A stretch of 64,000 bases of DNA from CAZMRF01 sp964568735 (lineage in GTDB: Bacteria > Acidobacteriota > Polarisedimenticolia > JACPZX01): NCBI GenBank assembly GCA_964568735.1, contig CAZMRF010000016.1, positions 15,368 to 79,367 on the forward strand. Direction: 5' to 3'. The position numbers were made by a program, and so were the translations under genes. This document shows, in pieces, positions 50,836 through 58,706 of the stretch (the stretch's first letter is position 1; every line of letters begins with the position of its first letter). Below the pieces are notes generated by a model. The model was given only the letters and a program-made list of their open reading frames with translations. It had not been told where the DNA came from and did no database searches.

Positions 50836-53800
50836 TCAGGGATTGTCGGTGTCGGTAGCGGAGTTGTTGGTGGAGACCGGGTCGGCCACTCCCGCGGGGG
50901 GTCTGACCGATGCCTTGTTGACGAGGCGCCCGGTGGCATTGAACACCACGCTGGTGTTGACAGTGAAGGTGACGGAGGCGCCTGCCGGGAGATTCACCGT
51001 CTGATTGAGGTTGCCCGCACCGGTAGGATTGCAGAACCCCGAGCCGGAGGCGACGCACGACCAGCTCACGCTGGTCAGGTCGCTCGGGAAGCCGTCGCTG
51101 ACATTGGCCCCGATGGCATCGGCGGGACCGGCGTTGGAGACGACGATCGTGTAGACGAGGGGGGCGTTGGGATCGTAGTTGGTCTGGCCGTCGGTCTTGG
51201 TGATGGAGAGGTCGGCGAAGGGGGGGATCGCCGAGACGACGGGTGTCACGTCCTCTCGCCCGGGGTCGTTCTTCGGAAGGTCGAGATCCTTGCGTAGAAC
51301 CCGGAAGTAGAGCACCGGGCTGCCGGGATTCTCTCTGTAGGCCTGACTGCAGGCCTTCCTCCACTGCTTGCCGTTGGGCTCCCAGAAATCCGTCGGCAGG
51401 CTCACGAAGCTCTGGATCGTCTTCTTCTTCGCGAAACCGGGATCCCAGGAGATCTGCGGGCGGAAGACGTCGAAGTTCTTCGTGTACCAGCGCACTCGCG
51501 GCTGGACTGCCCTGGGGTCGGTGCAATCCAGGGCGCTGCCCGCGACGGGGTTGAAGAGCTCACAGGGCAGGGCGCTTCCCTCGTCCGTCATGGCGTTGCA
51601 GTCGTTGTCGAGCCCGTCGCAGATCTCCGGAAGCGGGCCCGGGAAGGGAATGCTGTTGGGGTCGTTGGGGTCGAACCTGGGGTCGTTGGGGTCGGCATCG
51701 GACCCGCCCGGCCCTGTCGAGCAGAGCGACAGCGTCGGGAAGGCTCCGCCATTGGGATCACACTCGATGACGCCCACGGCGCAGACGCCCGGAGGGTTGC
51801 AGGCCGCTCCGACGGCGAACTCCACCACGTCCGAGACCGCATCACAATCATCGTCGCTGCCGTTGCCGCAGATCTCGGGCACCGACAGGTCCCCCGATCC
51901 GCCCGGCCCGCTCGAGCACAGCATCGCGTTGGGATCTCCGGGGTCCAGGGGGTTGCACTCCTTCACACCGGCCCCGCATATGCCTGGCGAGACGCACACC
52001 GCACCCACCGGGAAGCCCTCGTCGGTCTGCCCATCGCAGTCGTTGTTGAGGCCGTCGCAGATCTCCGTCGAGGAGGCGTCCTGCGACCCTCCGGGCTCCG
52101 TGGAGCAGAAGCCTGCCTCGTTGGGATCGGCCGGGTTGCACTCGACCGTCCCGGCGCCGCAGACGCCGGAGCCCGTGCAGGCGGCGCCGATGTTGAAGCC
52201 GTTATCAATACCACCGACGCAGTCGTTGTCGGCGCCGTCGCAGACCTCGGAGGCTCCGGGCTCGTCCGTCAGCCCGTCGCAATCGTCGTCGAAGCCGTTG
52301 AAGCAGATCTCAGTGACCGACTGATCATTTGAGCCTCCGGGGTCGGAAGAGCAGAATGTGCTGTTCGAGCTGAAGCACTCCGTGACACCGGCCCCGCACT
52401 CGCCCGTTCCCGTGCAGGCCTGGCCCAGGTTGAAGCCCTCGTCCGTGGAGGCGTCGCAGTCGTTGTCGAGGGCGTCGCATATCTCCGTCATGGACTGATC
52501 GCCCGAGCCGTTGGGGTCGGTGGAACAGATGGAGGTGAATGAAGGCGGATTGAGGCACTCGAAGGCGCCGATGCCGCACGCGCCTACCCCGTCGCATGTC
52601 ATTCCGACCGAGAAGTTCTCGTCGGTGGCGGCATCGCAGTCGTTGTCCAGAGCATCGCAGCTCTCGGGATTCGACTGGTCCGACGAGCCGCCGAACTCCG
52701 TCGAGCAGATCGCGCCGATGGCATTGGGATCGCACTCGACCGTGCCCGCGCCGCACTCGCCGGCGCCGTCACAGATGGCGCCGAGGTTGAAGATCTCATC
52801 CGTGGCGGCGTCGCAGTCGTTGTCGAGCGTGTCGCACCGCTCGGTGTCGGACTGGTCGATGGTCCCGCCCGGATTCGTCGAGCACTGCGTCGCGTTAGGG
52901 TCAGAGATGGAGCACTCCACGGTGCCCAAGATGGGGCTCCCGTTGGGATCGAACGCACACTCCCCGATCCCGGTGCAAGTGCCTCCCAGCGTGAAATCCT
53001 CGTCCGTTGAGGCGTCGCAGTCGTTGTCGACGGTGTCGCAGAGGTCAGGTTGCGGACCTGGATAGGGCCCGACGAAGTTGGGGTCGCCCGGGTCCCACCT
53101 GGGATCGTTCGGGTCGGTGTCGGAGCCGCCGGGCTCCGTCGAGCACCTGGCGCTGGTGGGGTCCTGGCATTCGAGGACGCCGAGACCGCACGCGCCGATG
53201 CCATTGCAGGCCTGGCCGATATTGAAGCCCTCGTCAACCTGGGAGTCGCAGTCGTCGTCCAGCCCGTTGCACGTCTCCCCGTTGGGATCCGGGTTGCAGG
53301 GACCGGCGCAGACCCTGGCTCCATTCACGCCGTAGCCGATGTCGCCGCACTGGCCCAGCCGGCAGGTGCCGGTGCTCAAGATCGTCGTCCTCGGGGGCTC
53401 GCCGAAGAGAGTGCGTATCCGGACGCACTCCGAAGCGCCGACGGCGAGGGACACGGTGGTGCCGGGGCCGCAATTCGGATCACCCGGGCATGTGACCGTC
53501 TGGGTGATCGTCGAGAAGCCCACGTCGTTGCCCGCGGCCGCCTGGATCTGGTACCTGACGAGGCCGAAGGCTCCGAGGATGTCCACGACTCCTACGCCCG
53601 GAGCGGCGTTGGGGTCGGAGAGTAGGCTGGGATTGCGCGTGTCCAGCGTGGGGTTGTTGGATGGGACGACGCTGCCATCGTGATGGAAAGTGACTGCGGG
53701 CCAGCTCAGGTCGAGCAGAAGGATGTTGGGGTCATTCGGGTCGAGAGCGCTGTTGTCGACCACGGGCGCAGGCGGCTGCTGCCAGGGGATGACGTTGCTC

Positions 53801-54600
53801 TTTCCAGCTCCGAACGGTGTCGCGTTGGGCAGGCCGTTCGTGATCTCGGCGAAGTTCATGAATCCCTGCCGCAGGTCGCAGGCACCGTCGTTCGTCCCCC
53901 CCGGGTTGAGCGGGTGGCAGGGCCCCGTCCACGTGGTCATGTCGTTGGGATCGAAGTTGTTCATCCGATCCATGTTCGTGACGGCGGCGACGGCGAAGAA
54001 GGCGTCTCCGGGCAGCTTGGCGAGGACGGCGGTCGGGTAGTCCATGATGGAGGCTATGGAGAAATAGCCGGGATATGCCTGCAGGTTCTGGAAGGTCCCG
54101 AAGTAGGGGTTCAGGATGTCATCGTCGTTGGCGTAGTAGTAGGGGCCGAGACCGTTGTAGTAGTTCGTGTAGGCGAAAGGAGCGGAGGGGCGCGGGTTGT
54201 CGCAGCAGCCGTCGACCCCGGAGTTCGCCCAGTTGTTGCTGCCGAGGCATATGGACCCCGCCGGGAACCCCTCGAGAGGGAAGGTCGCCGCCGCGTCGAG
54301 GAAGTTCACGGTGAAGATCCCCGAGTCGTTCCCGTTGAAGGCCTTCGACGCGAAGCTCGTGCCGTCCGTACCGAGCCCGGTGGTCACGGTGGAGTTGCCG
54401 AAGCCGAGCTGCCAGAAGACCCCGGTGACGTCCGAAGGGGTGAAGGGTGAGGGTACGGACGCGAAGTAGGCCCGCTGTCCACACTGGAAGATCGCGTAGG
54501 TTTCCGTCGAGGAGTTGCAGAAGGCCCGGAGGCTGCTGGTTGCCGCCGCCAGGGCGACGACGCCGATGAAGGCCGTCCTGACCAGAGTGTGCGCTCTCAT
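50836..54600 (-). CDS. Large secreted protein with MopE-type Cys/Asp repeats and a DUF11 domain
   Basis: 1254 residues. A signal peptide (AFIGVVALAAATSSLRA) leads to a 430-residue N-terminal region without a known family. Ten MopE-like repeats then follow, each with a core like CDALDNDCDAATDE and spaced by Gly/Ser-rich Cys-containing linkers. The C-terminus has a DUF11-like beta domain (ADLSITKTDGQTNYDPNAP, VYTIVVSNAGPADAIGANVS). The Asp clusters suggest calcium binding and the Cys pairs suggest disulfides, as in MopE-type surface proteins. Short DPNDP linkers are frequent. GAGGAA precedes the ATG. It stands alone, ended by a strong hairpin. No anchor is visible. Confidence 0.83.
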   Translation of the reverse strand: MRAHTLVRTAFIGVVALAAATSSLRAFCNSSTETYAIFQCGQRAYFASVPSPFTPSDVTGVFWQLGFGNSTVTTGLGTDGTSFASKAFNGNDSGIFTVNFLDAAATFPLEGFPAGSICLGSNNWANSGVDGCCDNPRPSAPFAYTNYYNGLGPYYYANDDDILNPYFGTFQNLQAYPGYFSIASIMDYPTAVLAKLPGDAFFAVAAVTNMDRMNNFDPNDMTTWTGPCHPLNPGGTNDGACDLRQGFMNFAEITNGLPNATPFGAGKSNVIPWQQPPAPVVDNSALDPNDPNILLLDLSWPAVTFHHDGSVVPSNNPTLDTRNPSLLSDPNAAPGVGVVDILGAFGLVRYQIQAAAGNDVGFSTITQTVTCPGDPNCGPGTTVSLAVGASECVRIRTLFGEPPRTTILSTGTCRLGQCGDIGYGVNGARVCAGPCNPDPNGETCNGLDDDCDSQVDEGFNIGQACNGIGACGLGVLECQDPTSARCSTEPGGSDTDPNDPRWDPGDPNFVGPYPGPQPDLCDTVDNDCDASTDEDFTLGGTCTGIGECAFDPNGSPILGTVECSISDPNATQCSTNPGGTIDQSDTERCDTLDNDCDAATDEIFNLGAICDGAGECGAGTVECDPNAIGAICSTEFGGSSDQSNPESCDALDNDCDAATDENFSVGMTCDGVGACGIGAFECLNPPSFTSICSTDPNGSGDQSMTEICDALDNDCDASTDEGFNLGQACTGTGECGAGVTECFSSNSTFCSSDPGGSNDQSVTEICFNGFDDDCDGLTDEPGASEVCDGADNDCVGGIDNGFNIGAACTGSGVCGAGTVECNPADPNEAGFCSTEPGGSQDASSTEICDGLNNDCDGQTDEGFPVGAVCVSPGICGAGVKECNPLDPGDPNAMLCSSGPGGSGDLSVPEICGNGSDDDCDAVSDVVEFAVGAACNPPGVCAVGVIECDPNGGAFPTLSLCSTGPGGSDADPNDPRFDPNDPNSIPFPGPLPEICDGLDNDCNAMTDEGSALPCELFNPVAGSALDCTDPRAVQPRVRWYTKNFDVFRPQISWDPGFAKKKTIQSFVSLPTDFWEPNGKQWRKACSQAYRENPGSPVLYFRVLRKDLDLPKNDPGREDVTPVVSAIPPFADLSITKTDGQTNYDPNAPLVYTIVVSNAGPADAIGANVSDGFPSDLTSVSWSCVASGSGFCNPTGAGNLNQTVNLPAGASVTFTVNTSVVFNATGRLVNKASVRPPAGVADPVSTNNSATDTDNP
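51575..53290 (-). repeat. Ten tandem MopE-like coding repeats
   Basis: The repeat core has the consensus C(D/N)xxDNDCDxxTDE, with units roughly 40-75 codons long. Cores 1-10 read, from N to C, CNGLDDDCDSQVDE, CDTVDNDCDASTDE, CDTLDNDCDAATDE, two CDALDNDCDA forms, CFNGFDDDCDGLTDE, CDGADNDCVGGIDN, CDGLNNDCDGQTDE, CGNGSDDDCDAVSD and CDGLDNDCNAMTDE. On DNA the phrase GTCGCAGTCGTTGTCGAG recurs with small changes. This makes the tract prone to recombination and to assembly errors. Confidence 0.8.
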
Positions 54601-55041
54601 GAGTCGTTCCTCATCTCGGTTGCCGGTCTCGAGTCCCCGTCGCCCCTTCCGGCGACTGGGGTAGAGGCTCCCGGAGCGTAGCGCCGGGCCGTCATCTCCG
54701 TCCGATAAACGGAGCCCTCAGCTCCGCACGAAGCTCCCCCCGGAGCGGTCGTTCGATGTTCCGTCTCTCCCCTGCTGGAGCGGGGCATCTTACCCCAACC
54801 TTCCGGGGGATGCCTAGGCCAGCAGCCCTTCCCCTTCACGACCGAGGATAGACCCGCCACGTTACGGCGGGGTTACCACTTCCGGTCCTGGAAGCGGCAC
54901 CCGGCAGCCGTTCGACCTGCTGCCGGGGACGAACCGGCCCGGCGCGTGACGGGCTCACCGCCCGCCCTCAGGCGGGTCCGCCCTCGCTCCCCTTGCAGGC
55001 CCGCCCCCGCGGGACCCGCTACCGGATCGTCAGGGGACCCG
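54601..55041 (-). other. 441-base intergenic region between aroB and the MopE-repeat gene
   Basis: No gene is supported. Three GC-rich hairpins stand out: CCCGCC/GGCGGG around seven bases at 54853-54871, CCCGGCAG/CTGCCGGG around twelve bases at 54900-54927, and CCCGCC/GGCGGG around four bases at 54961-54976. They probably end the complex I-ATPase-aroB transcript. A fourth, CTCCGT/ACGGAG (54696-54714), lies in the leader of the MopE-repeat gene. No clear promoter was found. Confidence 0.5.
54900..54927 (-). terminator. Hairpin downstream of aroB
   Basis: CCCGGCAG (54900-54907) pairs with CTGCCGGG (54920-54927) across a 12-base loop, about 115 bases beyond the aroB stop. Two further hairpins flank it. 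No T-run is present. Confidence 0.4.
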
Positions 55042-56151
55042 TCAGGCATGGCCGAGATCGGCGAGCACTCCCATGATGAGCGGCTCGGGCGCGGGCCAGG
55101 TCCATCGCCCCTCGCGGCTCGCCATCCTTCCGATCCGCTCCGGGAGCGCGAGCTCGATGTGTCCCCCTCTCGACTTCTTGTCGAGGGCCATGGCCCCGAT
55201 GATTGCGGCGGGCTCAGCCCCCGGCGGGAGCACCACGGGCAGCCCCAGCCCGCTCAGGAGTGCCTGGATCCTGTCCGCATCGCCCGCGGCCATGAGGCTC
55301 ATCCCGGCGGCGATTCGAGCCTCCGCGACCATCCCCGCGCTGACGGCCTCGCCATGGGGCAGCGAGTAGCCGGAGATTCTCTCGAGCGCATGGCCGATCG
55401 TGTGTCCGAAATTCAGCGTGCTCCGCCGGCCCTCCTCGCGCCCGTCCTCGGAGACGATGGATGCCTTGAGGCGGATCGAGCCGCTCAGCGGCTCGGCGAC
55501 AGCTCGCGGATCGCACTGTCCGAGCAGAGCCTCGCGCTCTTCGATCAGCCCGAAGAGCTCCGCGTCGCCGACGATTGCGGCCTTGACGATCTCGGCCAGC
55601 CCCGAGCGGAACTCGCGCGGTGGAAGCGTGGCGAGGAGGCTCGTGTCGGCCAGGACGGAGGCCGGCTGGTGGAAGGCGCCGATCAGGTTCTTGCCGGCAG
55701 GGTGATCGACCCCCGTCTTCCCTCCGATGGAGGCATCGGCCATCGCCAGGAGCGAGGTGGGCACCTGCACCCAGGCAATCCCCCGCATCCAGGTTGCCGC
55801 CACGAAGCCGGCCAGGTCGCCGGTGACCCCGCCGCCGACAGCGACGATGGCGGTGTCGCGACCGCAGCCCAGAGCGGCCAGGCGGTCCTCGATGAACGCC
55901 TTGGTCTCGCGCGTCTTCCGCGCCTCTCCCGCGGGGAAGACGATGATCTCGGGGGCGCGGCCTTCCCTGGCGAGGAGGCCGGCGAGGCGCCGGCCGTGGA
56001 GGAGCTCGACGTTCGAGTCGCTGACCACCACGATCCGGGCAGCGTGCAGGGGCGCGACGGCCGCAGCGAGCCCCTCCGAGGCGCCCGGCCCCACGGTGAC
56101 GGTGTACGAGACCCCGCGGGCCAGGAGGACCTTGTGTCGGGAGAGGCTCAT
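55042..56151 (-). CDS. aroB: 3-dehydroquinate synthase
   Basis: A 369-residue NAD- and zinc-dependent enzyme of the shikimate pathway that converts DAHP to 3-dehydroquinate. Motifs include VVVSDSNV, FPAGEARKTRETK, AVGGGVTGDLAGFVAATWMRG, PTSLLAMADASIGGKTGVDH, FRSGLAEIVKAA and LNFGHTIGHALE with the metal-binding His residues. ATG 56151 was selected over an upstream frame, since the protein then starts at the usual place. It follows atpF by 67 bases in the same direction, where F1 genes would be expected. Confidence 0.93.
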   Translation of the reverse strand: MSLSRHKVLLARGVSYTVTVGPGASEGLAAAVAPLHAARIVVVSDSNVELLHGRRLAGLLAREGRAPEIIVFPAGEARKTRETKAFIEDRLAALGCGRDTAIVAVGGGVTGDLAGFVAATWMRGIAWVQVPTSLLAMADASIGGKTGVDHPAGKNLIGAFHQPASVLADTSLLATLPPREFRSGLAEIVKAAIVGDAELFGLIEEREALLGQCDPRAVAEPLSGSIRLKASIVSEDGREEGRRSTLNFGHTIGHALERISGYSLPHGEAVSAGMVAEARIAAGMSLMAAGDADRIQALLSGLGLPVVLPPGAEPAAIIGAMALDKKSRGGHIELALPERIGRMASREGRWTWPAPEPLIMGVLADLGHA

Positions 56152-56218
56152 TCCCGGACCCCCAGGAGCTCCGCCGATCCCCGATCCCGCAGGCGCGGTG
56201 TGCGGCCCGCCGCCGGCG

Positions 56219-56734
56219 TCAGGGTTCGCGCGAGCCCTGCTCCATCTCAACGAGGAACTCGGCGACGAGCTTCCTCTGGGCGGCCTCGTCCATGGAGGAC
56301 GTGACGATCCGGCCCGCCGCGGCCACGGCCAGATCGGCCGCCGACTTCCGGATCTCCGCGATCGCCGCCCGCTTCTCGCGCTCGATCTCCTCGAGGCCCC
56401 GCTTCCGGGTCTCGTCGGCGTCCTTGCGGGCCTTCTCCATCAGCTCCTCGCGGAGCCTCCCCGCCTCCTTCTGCCCTTTCTCGATCACCGCGGCCATCTC
56501 CTGCCGCGCCTTCTTCATGGCCTCCCGGCTCTCGGCCAGGTGCTTCTCGCCCTCCTCCCTCGCCCGGCGGGCCGACTCGAGGGAGTCCTTGATCGTCTTC
56601 TCACGCTCCTCGAGGAGCGCGAGCACGGGCTTCCACGCGAAGAGGCGCAGGCCGATCAGGAGCACTGCAAACGTGATCAGCGTCCAGATGATCGTCCCGG
56701 CCTGCGGGCTCAGGAGCGGGTTGCCGCCTTTCAT
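56219..56734 (-). CDS. atpF: F-type ATP synthase subunit b
   Basis: 171 residues. One N-terminal membrane helix (TIIWTLITFAVLLIGLRLF) leads into a long charged coiled coil (LLEEREKTIKDSLESARRAR and onward) and a C-terminal helix. This is the peripheral stalk subunit linking Fo to F1. It follows atpE by ten bases. No atpH, A, G, D or C genes follow; instead aroB does. Confidence 0.92.
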   Translation of the reverse strand: MKGGNPLLSPQAGTIIWTLITFAVLLIGLRLFAWKPVLALLEEREKTIKDSLESARRAREEGEKHLAESREAMKKARQEMAAVIEKGQKEAGRLREELMEKARKDADETRKRGLEEIEREKRAAIAEIRKSAADLAVAAAGRIVTSSMDEAAQRKLVAEFLVEMEQGSREP

Positions 56735-56744
56735 TCCGCCCGCC

Positions 56745-57020
56745 TCACTTTAACAAGATTATGACGAAGCAGAAGACCTCGGCGATGAGCGTCGCTCCTT
56801 CGATGAGCGCCGCCGCGATCAGCATGTTCGTGCCGATCGCGCCGCCCGCCTGCGGCTGCCGGGCGATGCCGTCCATGGCCGCCGCCGCGAGCTTGCCGAT
56901 CCCGAGGCCGCCTCCGATGACGGCCATTCCCATTCCGAGGGCCGCCGCCACGTAGGGCAGGTTCCACGAGGTCGCCCTCATCAAGTCTGCAGCTGCTTCC
57001 GGGCTCAATCCTTCGGGCAT
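56745..57020 (-). CDS. atpE: F-type ATP synthase subunit c
   Basis: 91 residues forming a two-helix hairpin. Helix 1 has the GxGxG packing pattern (VIGGGLGIGKLAAAAMDGIA), the polar loop is RQPQAGG, and helix 2 has AALIEGATLIAEVF with the ion-binding Glu in ALIE. The position that is Gln in sodium-type c subunits is Ile here, and no Ser/Thr follows the Glu directly, so proton coupling is favoured. An additional N-terminal extension of about 20 residues precedes helix 1. Confidence 0.93.
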   Translation of the reverse strand: MPEGLSPEAAADLMRATSWNLPYVAAALGMGMAVIGGGLGIGKLAAAAMDGIARQPQAGGAIGTNMLIAAALIEGATLIAEVFCFVIILLK

Positions 57021-57045
57021 TGCTTCCTTCCTCCTTGCTAGCCGA

Positions 57046-57957
57046 TCAGTGGGCCGGGTGGAGAGAGAGTCCTATGAACAGGGACGTGAGCATCGTGAAA
57101 ACGTAGGCCTGGATGAGAGCGACGAGGAGCTCCAGGACGTAGACGAAGAGAGCGAAGGGAACCGCGAGCCCCGCCGCCAGCACGCTCTGGAGCGCGAAGA
57201 CGATGGAGATGAAGGCCAGGATCGCGACGTGCCCCGCGGTCATGTTGGCGAAGAGCCGGACCATCAGGGCGAAGGGCTTGATGACGATGAAGCCCAGCAG
57301 CTCGATGAAGAAGATCAGCAGCGTGACCGGGAACATCCAGACCGGCAGGCCGCTCGGAATCATGTGCTTGAAGTGCTTGAGGACGCCGTGGCGCCGGATC
57401 CCCTCGAGCTGCACGAGCACGAGCGTCCCGAGCGCCAGGGAGCCCGTCACGTTGATGTTCCCCGTGGCCGTGGCGGCGTAGGGAACGAGCCCGAGAAGGT
57501 TGCAGGTGAAGATGAAGAAGAAGACCGTCAGGAGATAGGGCGAGAGGCGCCGGCCGTCCTCGTCCCCGAGGTTCTTGATGGCGATCTCGTCACGGACGAA
57601 CTGGACGCCGACCTCGAGGAGGTTGGCGACCCCGCTGGGGACGAGGGAGCGCCGGCGGAAGGCGAACCCGAAGAGAAGCAGGAGAAAGAGCCCCGCGATC
57701 CACATCATGACCACGTGCTTGGTGATCGAGAGATCGATGCCGAAGAGCTCGATGTGAGGCAGGCGCACCTGGCCGAGGAAGGGCAGCTCGATCTCGTTCG
57801 AATTGGTGATGTGATGGATGATGGTGTGGGAGATCTGGTCGCCGAGGCTGTGGCCCTCCCCGGCGGCCTTCTGCGCCATGTCGCCGGTTGCCGCCACGGC
57901 CGAGGCCGCGTGATCCGCCGCAGCTCCGTGCGCCGCGGCTCCCGCCTGCTCTGTCAT
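57046..57957 (-). CDS. atpB: F-type ATP synthase subunit a
   Basis: 303 residues. An Ala/His-rich N-terminus is followed by about six membrane helices. The conserved Arg lies in KPFALMVRLFANMTAGHV, and the last helix has LELLVALIQAYVFTMLTSLF with the usual Glu/Gln. It forms the ion half-channels of Fo. ATG 57957 is two bases after the preceding stop; the much longer open frame upstream is not used. Confidence 0.93.
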   Translation of the reverse strand: MTEQAGAAAHGAAADHAASAVAATGDMAQKAAGEGHSLGDQISHTIIHHITNSNEIELPFLGQVRLPHIELFGIDLSITKHVVMMWIAGLFLLLLFGFAFRRRSLVPSGVANLLEVGVQFVRDEIAIKNLGDEDGRRLSPYLLTVFFFIFTCNLLGLVPYAATATGNINVTGSLALGTLVLVQLEGIRRHGVLKHFKHMIPSGLPVWMFPVTLLIFFIELLGFIVIKPFALMVRLFANMTAGHVAILAFISIVFALQSVLAAGLAVPFALFVYVLELLVALIQAYVFTMLTSLFIGLSLHPAH

Positions 57958-57959
57958 CG

Positions 57960-58382
57960 TCAGTGACCGCCCGTTTCCCTGGCCTTCTCCGTCCTCCGCA
58001 GACTCGTGATGACGAGGCATTCGCCCACGAGGGTGGCCCCCACGAGGCCCGTGGCGAGCGCCACGGGGTTCAGCGAGGTCGTGAGCGCGAGGGTCAGGAG
58101 AAAGGCCGCGAAGGCTATCACCTTGCCGGTCATGACGGCAAGAAATGCCTGGACGGCCTTCTCCATTGAGCGGGCCGCCGAGCGGGCGACGAGCAGGTAG
58201 CCCGACAGGCTCGCGGCACCGCCGAAGGCCGCGCCGGTGGCCGCGGCCACGAGCAGATCTTCCCGCCGCGGCGCCGCGGCGGCCAGGCCGCCGAGGCCCG
58301 CCGCGATCGCGATGCCGAGCCAGGTGCCGAATCTCCCGGCCGACCACAGGCCCGCGGGAGCGGCGCCGGGGGTCGCCCTCAC
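57960..58382 (-). CDS. atpI: ATP synthase subunit I (AtpI-like)
   Basis: 140 residues with four membrane helices and a basic C-terminus (SLRRTEKARETGGH). Position between atpZ-like and atpB, plus the four-helix layout, fits AtpI, the assembly factor for the c-ring. Sequence identity of this family is weak, so the name rests mainly on context. GTG 58382 overlaps the preceding stop (GTGA). Confidence 0.7.
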   Translation of the reverse strand: MRATPGAAPAGLWSAGRFGTWLGIAIAAGLGGLAAAAPRREDLLVAAATGAAFGGAASLSGYLLVARSAARSMEKAVQAFLAVMTGKVIAFAAFLLTLALTTSLNPVALATGLVGATLVGECLVITSLRRTEKARETGGH

Positions 58383-58648
58383 TTCTCCTCCCCCCCTTCG
58401 TCTCTCCGGGCCGCGCTCCGGATCGTCTTCACGAACAGGTAGAAGCCCATGGCGATGCCGAGGAAGGCCCCCGTCACGGTCAGCCAGGGGCTCGTTCCCA
58501 GCACCCTGTCGAGCCACCAGCCCCCGAACAGGCACACGGCAATCGAGGCCAGGAACGTGCTGCCGAGGCCGAGGTAGGGGCCTGCTCGCCTCATGATCTC
58601 CTCTCTCGAGGAGGGCTCCGGCTCGAGGTCGGGCTCTCTGGGAGGCAA
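58379..58648 (-). CDS. atpZ: AtpZ-like small ATP synthase protein
   Basis: About 89 residues. An acidic N-terminus is followed by two membrane helices with YLGLGSTFLASIAVCLFGGWWLD and PWLTVTGAFLGIAMGFYLF, the pattern of the AtpZ/gene 1 family in which helices carry GGxxxD. TTG 58648 is the longest start; ATG 58594, behind a good AGGAG site, would give 71 residues and begin right before helix 1. The choice is open. Confidence 0.75.
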   Translation of the reverse strand: MPPREPDLEPEPSSREEIMRRAGPYLGLGSTFLASIAVCLFGGWWLDRVLGTSPWLTVTGAFLGIAMGFYLFVKTIRSAARRDEGGEEK

Positions 58649-58706
58649 GGCTATCCGCGGGCCCGGCCCGCCCGGGAGGTCGTTCGCGTCATCGCTCGGA
58701 CAGCTC

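Noticed and set aside
48305..51004. Very long open frame on the + strand opposite the kinase gene
   Set aside because: It mirrors the kinase and its neighbours codon for codon, has no recognisable domain and no start signal; it is a by-product of high GC. Similar antisense frames opposite nuoL, nuoM, nuoN, feoB and the priming transferase were left out for the same reason.
51575..53290. CRISPR-like repeat array
   Set aside because: The regular repeats are in frame within a coding sequence and encode Cys/Asp motifs; lengths vary and there are no spacers or cas genes.
54853..54890. GGCGGGGTTACC resembles the 3' part of a c-di-GMP-I (GEMM) riboswitch
   Set aside because: The essential 5' part with CACAGGGCAAACC is absent and no + strand gene follows; the stretch is better seen as a hairpin after aroB.
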